Positions 8,398-17,400 of a DNA stretch of 64,000 nt are shown in pieces. The stretch is from Ilumatobacteraceae bacterium (GTDB taxonomy: Bacteria; Actinomycetota; Acidimicrobiia; Acidimicrobiales; Ilumatobacteraceae): positions 1-64,000 of the forward strand of contig JALHOG010000022.1 of the NCBI GenBank assembly GCA_022843125.1. Reading direction: 5' to 3'. Positions within the stretch are counted from its first letter, which is position 1, and each line of letters starts with the position of its first letter. The notes under the pieces were generated by a model that searched no databases, was not told the DNA's origin, and saw only the letters and a list, made by a program, of their open reading frames with translations. The position numbers were made by a program, and so were the translations under genes.

Positions 8398-10680
8398 ATG
8401 TCGCCCGTGGCGACCGGCAGCGCTCATCGGGAGTGGGACGGATGGGCTGGTGGCGACGCGATGAGCGCCGGTGCGCCGCTCCAACCCCACGGCGCGCTCC
8501 GGATGGCGCTCCTCGATCCCGACCGTCAAGCCGAGCGCCAGGCGCGAGCCGACCGCCTGCTCGAAGCCGACGGCGCCGGGCATCTGGTCCACGACCTACC
8601 CGTCCGCAGCGACGGGCGAGCGGCGGCGATCGAGAGCCGGCCATGGCGTGTCGACCCGATCCCGGTCGTGCTCGACTCGGCGACGTTCCGGTGGCTCTCG
8701 CTCGCGGTCGCCGAGCGGATGGAAGCGCTCGAGGCGGTGATCGCCGACCTGTACGGCGAGCGCCGGCTGGTGCGCGACCGGCTCGTGCCGGCCGAGGCGT
8801 TGGCCGCCACCGACCGCTATCGCGTCAATGCCGTCGGTTCCCGCCCCCAGCGGTGGCTCAGCACCTACGCCGTCGACGTCGCCCTGCGGGCCGACGGGGT
8901 CTGGCAGGTCGTCCAGGACCTGACCGACGCCCCGCCGGGGATCGGGTACGCCCTGCTCGACCGATCGGTGATGTCGCGGGTGGTGCCCGAGGTGATGGCC
9001 GCCAACGAGGTCGCCTCGATCGCCCGGTACACGGGAGCCATGCGGCGCGCACTCGCCGCTGCGACCGGCGTCGACAGCCCGCGCATCGTGCTGTTCTCCG
9101 GGGGTCTCGACCACCCGTCGTACATCGACCACTCGTACCTGGCCGTGCAACTCGGCGTGCACCTGGTCGAGGGGGCCGATCTCGTCGTGCGTCAGCGTCG
9201 CGTGTGGCTGAGAACCCTCGACGGACTCGAGCCGGTCGATGTGCTCTACCGCCGCCTGGAGGACCCGACGGTCGACCCGCTCGAGGTCGCAGCGCACGGA
9301 TCGGTCGGCGTTCCGGGCCTGCTGCAGGCGGTCCGCTCCGGTGGCGTCGCGCTCGCCAACGCCCACGGTGCGGGCGTGATCGAGGCGGCCGAGGTCATCT
9401 CGTACGTCGAGGCGGCGATCGCCCACGTGCGTCCGGTCGAGCAGTCCCTGGCGCTGATGAGCGACGGGCGTGCGACGCTCGCCCGCGTGCCGGTGGCACC
9501 CCAGTCTGGGGCACCCGACGCGATCGACGCACCGGTCGTCCTGCGCCTGTTCGCCGTCAACGACGGAGTGACGGTGTCGGTGCTGCCGGGTGGCACGGGC
9601 CGGGTGCTCGCACCGGGTGATGACCCGCGACGGCCGACGGCGTGTGTCGCCAAGGACGTCTGGGTCCTCGGCCGGACGATCGCGCCCACGTTCGGGCCGC
9701 GACTCCCGCAGGTCGACTTCGGCCGGTCGCTGCCGACCCGCGCAGCCGACGCGCTCTACTGGACGAACCGATCCGCGGAGCGTGCCGAGGCGATGGCCCG
9801 CGTCGGGCGTGTGGTCGCGAGCCGGATCGAGCAGGACCCCGGCCTCGCGGCGCTGCACGGTGGCGGCTGGAGCCGGCGGATGACCGACGTGCTGCACGCA
9901 GTCGGCCGCACCACCGACCACGCCCACCTGAGCGACCACGTCGGCGAGGACCCGACCGACGGCCTGCTGCGCGACCTCGCCGGTCTCGGTGCGCTCGTCG
10001 CCGACGAGATCGGGGTGCTCCTCACCGAGGGCACCACCGTCCGCGAGTACCTGTCGGTCACCACCGGGCGCGTGCTCGCCCACCTGGCGACCCTCCGCAC
10101 CGGCCTGCGCCGCGGTGAGGTGGACGTCGACGCCCTCGACGCGGTGCTCGCCGACTTCGCTGCGTTCGCCGGCCTGTGGCACGAGAGCATCGTGCGTGGC
10201 CCAGCGTGGCGGATCGGTGACACCGGCCGGCGGCTCGAACGGGCGCTCGTCGTGATCGATCTCGTCGAGTCAGCGGTCGGTGGCCCTCGTGGTGAGCTCC
10301 GCGGTGACGCAGCCCGAGAGATCGATGCGGCTGCGATCGAGGTGCTGCTCGCCGCGAACGAGAGCCTGGTGGCGTATCGCCGCCGGCACCGCAGCGATGT
10401 CGAGCTCGACGCCGCGATCGCCCTGCTGGTCCACGACGACACCAACCCGCGCTCGCTCTCCACCGCGATCGAACGGCTACGCCGTCATGCCGAGGCGGGT
10501 GAGTGGGCTGCCGGTGTGGCGCTCGCGGATCGGGCGCGGGAAACGCTGGCGCTCCCGCTGGACGAGTTGCTACCGGCCGCGCGCACCGTGATCGACGAGT
10601 TCGGTTCGGCGGTCGTGGCGCGCTGGTTCTCGTCGCCGGTCTCGCCGATCCTGATGCGGCCGACGGAGGACGTCACGTGA
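8398..10680 (+). CDS. Fused circularly permuted ATP-grasp (degenerate) and alpha-E protein
   Basis: A 760-residue fusion. Residues about 60-440 resemble the CP_ATPgrasp_2 family (V-V-Q-D-L-T-D-A-P-P-G-I-G-Y-A near 178, L-V-E-G-A-D-L-V-V near 257, A-N-A-H-G-A-G-V near 320). Residues about 445-740 are an alpha-E domain (T-R-A-A-D-A-L-Y-W-T-N-R-S-A-E-R-A-E). The segment that should carry the V-I-K-P...G-G nucleotide-binding motif is missing: only about 50 residues separate G-A-G-V-I-E from V-V-L-R-L-F-A-V, and the usual G-G-S-K-D-T-W is V-A-K-D-V-W. It therefore looks like a non-catalytic partner of the 5928 ligase. The start is uncertain; ATG 8461 is an alternative. The stop overlaps the transglutaminase GTG. 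Confidence 0.85.
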   Translation: MSPVATGSAHREWDGWAGGDAMSAGAPLQPHGALRMALLDPDRQAERQARADRLLEADGAGHLVHDLPVRSDGRAAAIESRPWRVDPIPVVLDSATFRWLSLAVAERMEALEAVIADLYGERRLVRDRLVPAEALAATDRYRVNAVGSRPQRWLSTYAVDVALRADGVWQVVQDLTDAPPGIGYALLDRSVMSRVVPEVMAANEVASIARYTGAMRRALAAATGVDSPRIVLFSGGLDHPSYIDHSYLAVQLGVHLVEGADLVVRQRRVWLRTLDGLEPVDVLYRRLEDPTVDPLEVAAHGSVGVPGLLQAVRSGGVALANAHGAGVIEAAEVISYVEAAIAHVRPVEQSLALMSDGRATLARVPVAPQSGAPDAIDAPVVLRLFAVNDGVTVSVLPGGTGRVLAPGDDPRRPTACVAKDVWVLGRTIAPTFGPRLPQVDFGRSLPTRAADALYWTNRSAERAEAMARVGRVVASRIEQDPGLAALHGGGWSRRMTDVLHAVGRTTDHAHLSDHVGEDPTDGLLRDLAGLGALVADEIGVLLTEGTTVREYLSVTTGRVLAHLATLRTGLRRGEVDVDALDAVLADFAAFAGLWHESIVRGPAWRIGDTGRRLERALVVIDLVESAVGGPRGELRGDAAREIDAAAIEVLLAANESLVAYRRRHRSDVELDAAIALLVHDDTNPRSLSTAIERLRRHAEAGEWAAGVALADRARETLALPLDELLPAARTVIDEFGSAVVARWFSSPVSPILMRPTEDVT

Positions 10681-11561
10681 CCCGCCGGTACCGGGTGGTG
10701 CACCGCACCGCGTACACGTACGGCGCAGCCATGACCGACGGATACACCGTGGCCTGCCTGGTGCCGCGCCCCACACCGTGGCAGCGTGTCGGCGAGGCCT
10801 CGGTGCGGCTCGATCCGCTGCCGTCCGAGGCCGATTCGTTCCTCGACGCGTTCGGGAACCTGGTGAACCAGTTCGGTCTCCACGAACTCCACCGCGCCGT
10901 GACGATCACCGGCGAGAGCACGGTCGAGGTCGACGAACGCCCGGTACCGGTCGACCCCACCGCATGGGAAGCGGTGGTCGCGCAGCTCGATGCTGCGAGA
11001 GACGCACTCGCCGTCGACGCCGGCTTCTTCCGGTCACCGTCCACGTTCGTCGACCTGGCCGACCTCGGGGTCGCGTTGCGCTCGATCGTCGAGCGCTCGT
11101 TCACGCCGGGCCGCGGGATCGTCGAGAGCGCCGCGGCATTGTGCACCGACATCCACGAGTCGTTCGAGTTCGATCCCGGGTTCTCCGACCTGTCGACCCC
11201 GCTGCACCGGGTGCTGGCGGCTCGGCGTGGCGTCTGTCAGGACTTCGCGCACCTGGCGGTCGGGTGCCTCCGTTCGATCGGGCTCGCCGCCCGGTACGTG
11301 AGCGGCTACATCGAGACCCTGCCGCCGCCGGGGCAGCCGCGGCTCGTGGGCGCAGACGCCTCCCACGCGTGGTGCTCGGTGTGGACGCCGCGCGAGGGCT
11401 GGGTCGACTTCGACCCGACCAACGGGCACCTGCCGGTCAACCAGCACGTCACGGTCGCCTGGGGCCGCGACTATGCGGACGTCACGCCGGTGCGCGGGGT
11501 CGTGATCGGGCCCTCGACGTCACAACACCTCGACGTCTCCGTCGACGTCGCGCCGGTGTGA
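10677..11561 (+). CDS. Transglutaminase-like cysteine protease family protein
   Basis: A 294-residue protein with the bacterial transglutaminase N-terminal beta domain (R-R-Y-R-V-V-H-R-T-A-Y-T-Y) followed by the papain-like core. The catalytic triad is visible: C187 in R-G-V-C-Q-D-F-A-H, H230 in D-A-S-H-A-W-C-S-V-W, and an Asp within W-V-D-F-D-P-T-N (about 244-246). It is probably a cytoplasmic peptidase or amidase, with no signal peptide. GTG at 10677 overlaps the previous stop (GTGA); in-frame sequence further upstream belongs to the preceding gene. In related operons this protein is proposed to process the peptide made by the ATP-grasp ligase. Confidence 0.92.
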   Translation: MTRRYRVVHRTAYTYGAAMTDGYTVACLVPRPTPWQRVGEASVRLDPLPSEADSFLDAFGNLVNQFGLHELHRAVTITGESTVEVDERPVPVDPTAWEAVVAQLDAARDALAVDAGFFRSPSTFVDLADLGVALRSIVERSFTPGRGIVESAAALCTDIHESFEFDPGFSDLSTPLHRVLAARRGVCQDFAHLAVGCLRSIGLAARYVSGYIETLPPPGQPRLVGADASHAWCSVWTPREGWVDFDPTNGHLPVNQHVTVAWGRDYADVTPVRGVVIGPSTSQHLDVSVDVAPV

Positions 11562-11571
11562 GCATCCGGAT

Positions 11572-12924
11572 GTGGGTGGGATCGCTGTGATCGAGTGGCC
11601 GATGGTCGGGCGCGAGGCGGCGTTGGCCTCGTGCGACGTGCTCGTCCGCGACGGCGGGTTCGGCTGGATCAGCGCGGTGGCGGGGACCGGTAAGACCTAC
11701 CTGTTGCGCCACGTCGCCGCCCGCGCGGCCGAGCACGTGGCCGTCCGGCAGGTGACCGCCACCGCTGGGACCGTGGCCCCCTACGCCGCCGCACGCCAGC
11801 TGCTCGGCGTGTCTATCGCCGAGCTGCTTCCGGCGCAGGCCGGCAACCGTTCGTTCTTCGAGGCGGGCGTGGCGAACGCGGCAGGCGTGCTGATGCAGGA
11901 GTCGCTCGTCGAGCGCGCCGTTGAGCTGGCGGGCAAGTCGACGCTCGTGATCGTGGACGACGTCCACCTGATCGACGTCGGCTCGCTCGGTTGGCTCGAC
12001 GCGGTGACCGCGCTCGATCCGGTGCCGTTCGCGCTGCTCGTCGCGGGCCGGCCGGAGATCCCCGACGGCCCCGCCGGTGACGTGGCACGGCGCGTGATGG
12101 AGCGGTCGTCGGCGATCGCGCTCGCACCGCTCGACGCCGGCGCGATCGCCGACCTGTGCCGGGCCCGAGCGGGAATGCCGGTCGGGAGCCGCCTGGTCGG
12201 CGCGCTGGCCGGGACCGGAGGTCTGCCACTCGTCGTGACGGCGGTCCTGGAGGATCTCGCGGACGAGGACCTCGCGCCGGCCGACGACGGTACGGTCGAC
12301 GTCACGGGCGTTGCCGAGGAACGGCTGTCGAGGACGGTTCCGGACGCTGTCCGGAGCCGGCTCGAGTCGGTCGTTGGTCGGGAGGCGTTCGTCGCGGCCG
12401 CGGCCGCGCTGGCGGGTCCGACGTTCCACATCCACGACGTGTCGGCGGTGCTGGGTTTGCCGCTACACGAGGCCGCTGCGGTGATCGAGCGATTCGATCG
12501 CGCCGGAGTCGTCGTCGCCGAGAGCGCCTACCGTTTCCGGCACGAGCACTACCGGCTCGCGGCGATCGAGCTGGTGAGCGAGCCGATGCGCGAGTCGCTG
12601 CACTCGGCGTACGCCAGGCTCTTCATGGAGCACGACGGCGAACCGCTGCTCGTCGCCGACCACCTCGTCGGTGCCAAGGCCACTGGTGGCGACGCCGCCT
12701 CGTGGGTGACGCGGGCGGCGCAGCAACTGGCGCCACTCGATGCCACGGCGGCGCTCGCCCTCGCCGACCGCGCCCTGGCAATGTCGTCCGAGCCGAACCG
12801 CCCCCCTGACGCTCGCCCGTATCCGTGCGCTTGGCGCGGTCGGGAGGGTTCAGGAAGCAGATGCGCTGGCCCGGGCCCTCCTTGTAGATGCCACGCCGGC
12901 GGAGGAGGTGGCGCTGCGGCGTGA
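11572..12924 (+). CDS. LuxR-type ATPase regulator, N-terminal part (split by frameshift)
   Basis: The N-terminal half of a large LuxR-family (LAL-like) regulator. After M-V-G-R-E-A-A-L it has a Walker A G-T-G-K-T near residue 39 and a Walker B L-V-I-V-D-D-V-H-L near 124-132, i.e. a STAND/AAA-type ATPase. The genuine protein runs to about position 12800 (A-M-S-S-E-P-N). After the C6 run at 12801-12806 this frame gives a Pro/Gly/Arg-rich tail and stops at 12924, while the expected continuation is in the +1 frame (next entry). Starts at GTG 11572 or GTG 11587 are both possible. It follows the ATP-grasp operon by 10 bases, suggesting co-transcription or control of it. Confidence 0.75.
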   Translation: MGGIAVIEWPMVGREAALASCDVLVRDGGFGWISAVAGTGKTYLLRHVAARAAEHVAVRQVTATAGTVAPYAAARQLLGVSIAELLPAQAGNRSFFEAGVANAAGVLMQESLVERAVELAGKSTLVIVDDVHLIDVGSLGWLDAVTALDPVPFALLVAGRPEIPDGPAGDVARRVMERSSAIALAPLDAGAIADLCRARAGMPVGSRLVGALAGTGGLPLVVTAVLEDLADEDLAPADDGTVDVTGVAEERLSRTVPDAVRSRLESVVGREAFVAAAAALAGPTFHIHDVSAVLGLPLHEAAAVIERFDRAGVVVAESAYRFRHEHYRLAAIELVSEPMRESLHSAYARLFMEHDGEPLLVADHLVGAKATGGDAASWVTRAAQQLAPLDATAALALADRALAMSSEPNRPPDARPYPCAWRGREGSGSRCAGPGPPCRCHAGGGGGAAA

Positions 12925-14323
12925 CCTTGCGATGGTCGCGTTCCAGCAGGCACGCGCCGGCGACACGATCAACGAGTTGACGCGTGCGGTCGAACTCGCC
13001 GCGGACGAGCGGACCCGCGCCCGCCTGCTCGCAGAAGCGGCGTTTGCCCACCTTTTCGCGGCCCAGTTCGCGACAGCCCGCGACGTTGCCGAGCAGGCCC
13101 GTGCCGAGGGCGTTCGGCTGGGAGACCTCGTGACGCAGCTCGCTGCCGAGATGGTGATCACGCTCGTGGCGTTGTACGTGTACGACCTCGATGCGTCAGC
13201 TGCGAGCGCTCAGCGCATCGCTGCACTCGGCGAGCTGCCCGAGGCGGCGGAGGCAACGGTGTACCAGCCCTGGTTCGCGGCGTCGCTGCACCACGTCATG
13301 CTCGACGAGTTCGATACCGCTCGCGCGCTCAATGCGGTCGGCCGTGATCGCGCCGCCTCCGGCGGCTTTGCCTGGATGATCCCGGCGTACGATGCGCTGG
13401 ACTCGCTGCGGGCGCTCAACATGGGTGACCTGGACGACGCGGCGGCTTCGGCGCACGCTGCGCTCGGTTGGGGGATCAGCGACTCGTTCGGTGCCTCACT
13501 CTGGTGCTGGGCGTTTCTCGCGCGTATCGCTGCATCGCAAGGTGCCTGGGACGATGCCCACACGTTCCTGGCAAGGGGTGACGCCTTGGTCATCCCGGGT
13601 CAGGCTCAACTGGGTTGGGAGCACCTCGCGCTCGCTCGCTCCCGACTGCTGGTCCATCGTGGCGAGCCGCAGCAGGCGTTGACGGTGTGCTCGGAGCTGA
13701 ACGAGGCGTACGCCGCATTCGGCATCGCGTCTCCGCGGCAGGATCTCCATGTGGCCATCGTGAGGCTCGCGCACTCAGTTGGAGATGTGGCGCTCCGCGA
13801 TGGGGCGCTCGACGCCCTCCGCTCCAGCGCTGCGACCACCCGCCGCGCGGGTTGGGCCGCCGACCTGCGTGCGTCGGAGGCGCTGGTTGCGGGCGAGACC
13901 GATGCGCTGCTTGGTGCGGCTGACGCCTATGCGGCGGTTGGCCGTCTGTTGCGAGCGGCCGAGACCCGGGCGGACGCGGCCTGGGCGGCTGCGGTGCTCG
14001 GCGACGGCTCGCGGGCCCGGGACCTCGCGGATCAAGCTCGAGTCGAGCTTGATCGTTGCGGGGCGTCGGGCGATGCGAGCGCGCTCGACGTGCTCGCTGG
14101 GCGTCGCCGGACCGGGGTCGTGCCGGCGGGCCTCGGTCGGCTCTCGCGTAGCGAGCGGGAAGTGGTCCTCCTCGTCGGTGAGGGCCTCGCGAACGCGGAG
14201 ATCGCGACCCGCATGTTCATCTCGCGTCGCACAGTCGAGAGCCATGTATCGGCGGCGTACCGGAAGCTGGGTGTGTCGAACCGCGTGGAGTTGGCGCGAC
14301 TCGTGCTCGCCAGCAACGGCTGA
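12740..14323 (+). CDS. LuxR-type regulator, C-terminal part with HTH (split by frameshift)
   Basis: The continuation of the preceding regulator in another frame; the meaningful sequence starts about 12803 (P-L-T-L-A-R-I-R-A-L-G). It contains TPR-like helical repeats (A-E-E-V-A-L-R-R-D-L, A-L-A-D-E-R type segments) and ends with a clear LuxR helix-turn-helix: L-S-R-S-E-R-E-V-V-L-L-V-G-E-G-L-A-N-A-E-I-A then R-R-T-V-E-S-H-V-S-A-A-Y-R-K-L-G-V. Together the two parts would make a regulator of roughly 910 residues. The first part of this open frame (12740-12802) overlaps the N-terminal half and is not homologous. Removing one C from the C6 run restores a single frame. Confidence 0.75.
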   Translation: MPRRRSPSPTAPWQCRPSRTAPLTLARIRALGAVGRVQEADALARALLVDATPAEEVALRRDLAMVAFQQARAGDTINELTRAVELAADERTRARLLAEAAFAHLFAAQFATARDVAEQARAEGVRLGDLVTQLAAEMVITLVALYVYDLDASAASAQRIAALGELPEAAEATVYQPWFAASLHHVMLDEFDTARALNAVGRDRAASGGFAWMIPAYDALDSLRALNMGDLDDAAASAHAALGWGISDSFGASLWCWAFLARIAASQGAWDDAHTFLARGDALVIPGQAQLGWEHLALARSRLLVHRGEPQQALTVCSELNEAYAAFGIASPRQDLHVAIVRLAHSVGDVALRDGALDALRSSAATTRRAGWAADLRASEALVAGETDALLGAADAYAAVGRLLRAAETRADAAWAAAVLGDGSRARDLADQARVELDRCGASGDASALDVLAGRRRTGVVPAGLGRLSRSEREVVLLVGEGLANAEIATRMFISRRTVESHVSAAYRKLGVSNRVELARLVLASNG

Positions 14324-14474
14324 CACCAGTCTGACTCACAGTGCTCACTCGGGCGCAGAACGTGGCATGCAATTCGGCTCGGCGCCAACAATCCGTGTGT
14401 AGACGGAGGTTTCAGGAGAACGACCGTTCGTACCGTCGCGTACCGGCAGGACACAGCACACGGGACGGGCGGGC

Positions 14475-17400
14475 ATGGACCAGGCAGACCAAGCACAACA
14501 GGCTGAGCGGGGGCGCGGCTGGCGCGATGTGCTGGCGTTCGGTCTCATCGTCGGGTTGATCGTGTCCAGCGGAGGCTTCGGCGTCGCCACTTCGGTTGCG
14601 GCTGCGCCACTCGCCTGGTGCACCACGATCTGGCAAGGCGGCCGGAGCGGTCCGGTCGACGTACGCAGCGCCGCGAACTGGACCGCTGGCGTGCCCGGGC
14701 CGGACGACGTCGCCTGCGTCCCGAGCGGCAACACCCTCACCTGGACCCTGCTCACTCCGCCACTCGACGTCGGCGAGATCCGGATCGCGTCGGGATCGTC
14801 GGTCGACCTGGCGTCCGGGACGCTGCGGCTCTCGGAGCCGAGCGTGATCGACGGCATCCGGCTGGCCGGCGCGACGCTCGAGTTCCGTTCGACGGTGACG
14901 GTGGCGGAGGGCGGCACGACCGGAACGGTGCCGACCCGCCACGGGACCTACCGCTCGATCGCGGAGGGTGCGCGTCTCGAGATCGCGACACGTGGCTCGT
15001 TCTTGCACACGGGCGGCAACTCGCTCGTGATCGACACCGACGTGTTCAACGACGGGGTGATCGCCATCGCCGGCACGTCGTCTCTCCAACTCGCCCAGGG
15101 CCGCTCGATCGACAACAGCGGGGTGCTCGGTCTCAGCGAGCGCGGCGTCATCGCATCGGAGGGCAGCGTCACCTCGTCGGTTCGGAACCTGGCGGGGGGC
15201 ACCGTCGAGGTCGCCGGCGCGCCGTTCACACCGCAGGTGATCGCCGGTGGGGGCGGGATCGGGAACGGCGTTGCGTTCAACAACGACGGGCTCGTTCGTG
15301 TGAACTCGGGCGAGTTCGTGGTGGCAGGGCGGGCGGGCGTGCACACCGGAGGCTGGATCCTCGCCGCAGGCACACAGCTCCAACTCCGGGGAGCGGGCAG
15401 GTTCTCGGCCGGCGCGCTCGTCGGGCCGGGTCGCGTGAACACGAATGGCTCGTTCGTGGTCGATGCCGGCGCGGTGTTCGCTCCGGGCGCGCTCGACCTC
15501 ATGGGCGGCGACATCCAGTTCGCCGGCGACCGCGCGCTCGCGCCGCTCGCCACATTCAACAACGCGCGGCTCACATCGCCCGACGAGATCGTGCTCGACG
15601 GCGGCTTGACCGTCAGCGGTAGCGCCACGATCTCGGTCGCCGATCTGTGGCTGCCCGCATCGCGATCGATGCTCGTCAACGGTGTGCTCACGCTCGAGTC
15701 GAGTCGGGTGGTGAACGACGGCACCATCGGTGTGTTCGGGCCGTTGGTGCTCAACGCCGGCTCCGATCTGGTGAACCGCGGACGCCTGGCGCTGAACGGC
15801 GGTGCCGGCGTGGCGATCCAGACGTCGTCGCAGATCCGCAACGCCGGCACGATCGACGTTCGACCGGTCGGCGGGAGCGTCGGCGTGTTCGGAGGCGGGA
15901 GCGTCACCAACACGGGGACGATCACCGTCACCAACGGCACGCTCGACTGGCGCGCGCGGTTGGCGAATCTCGAGGGTGGGGTGCTGAGTGGCGGCCGGTA
16001 CGAGGCGGGTGACGGAGGCACCTGGATCTTCTTCCCTGCGGTGACGACACTCGACGCGACGGTCGTGCAGGACGGCGGCACGTTCATGCCCGGCTTCGTC
16101 GGGCCGGCGCTGTCGATGACGACGATCTCGACCATCACCGAGCGGGCGACGTTCGCGCATCATGGCGGCAGTCACACCTTCGATCAGCCGCTCACCAATC
16201 GCGGCACCCTCGAACTGGCGGCCGACTCGACCGTGCAGGTGAGCGGGTCGTACACGCAGGAGGAGTCGGGCCGCCTCCGGACGTCCGTCGCACCGTCGGG
16301 TCTCCAGGGATTTGTGACCGCTGAGGTGGCCTCGCTCGCCGGCACCCTCGAGGTGATCGCGGCCGCGGAACCGTTCGTCAACCAGCAAGCGTTCGCCGGC
16401 CCGTCGCCAGCGGTCGCCGTAGCGGAGGGCGATGCGCTCGCGTCGCCGCGCCGCGTCGACGTCCTCGGTGCCGCCACCATCACCGGCTCGTTCACGTCCG
16501 TCGAGGCTCACGGCGGGGCGGGCTTCCGCGTCCCGGCGGCGCTCGCAGCGATCGCCCCCACCCTGGTCACCGTGCAGGCCGGGGGTGACCCGATCGAGCT
16601 GAGCGTCGCTGCGGCGGTGGTCGATCCGGTGATCGTCGAAGGCGACGGCGAGCGCACCGCAACGGTTCGCGTCGACGTCGCCAACCCGAACGGCGTACCG
16701 GTCGACGTGCCGTGGGTGATCGAGACGCTCGGCACCGCATCGGCGGCGGTCGTCGGCGCGGGACCCCATGCGGACGTGGCCCCTGCGCGCGGTGTGCTCA
16801 CGCTGCAGCCGGGCGCGACCGGGTTCGACATCCCGGTGCCGGTGCTCGGCGACGTGGTGAACGAACCCGACGAGCCGCTGCGCGTCACGCTCGGCGGCCC
16901 GATCGCGACAACGATCGAACTCGTCGTCGCGAACGACGATGAGCGCCCGACCTTCGTCACCGCAGGGGCGACCGTGGGCGAGGGGAGCGGTTCGGTGATC
17001 GTTCCTGCGATCGGGACGGGGCGCTTCGGCGCCGTCGAGACGATCTCGGCCACGATCACGGAAGGGACGCAGACCATCGAGGACCTGCGCTGGCTGGGCG
17101 TGACGATCCCCGTGTTCGGGGACGGTCCGCGCCTGGCGCTGCCCGTCGGCATCGTCGACAACGAGATCCCCGAGATCGAGCGCGAGTTCGTCGTCGAGTT
17201 CTTCCAGGGAGACGTCTTCAGCCAACCCGTGCCCGTAACCGTCACCGACGATGACGCACCCATGCGCGCCCGCTTCGTCCGCGAGCCCAGCGAGGCCGCG
17301 AACGTGGTCCCGGTTCGGCGCATCGTCGAGGGGGACGCCTCGACGGTGACGATCGACGTGCCGGTGCGCGTGGACAACCGGGATCCGGACGGACCGGTGA

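Noticed and set aside
11482..12435. Minus-strand open frame opposite the LuxR-type regulator
   Set aside because: Antisense shadow with no motifs; Walker A and B lie on the plus strand.
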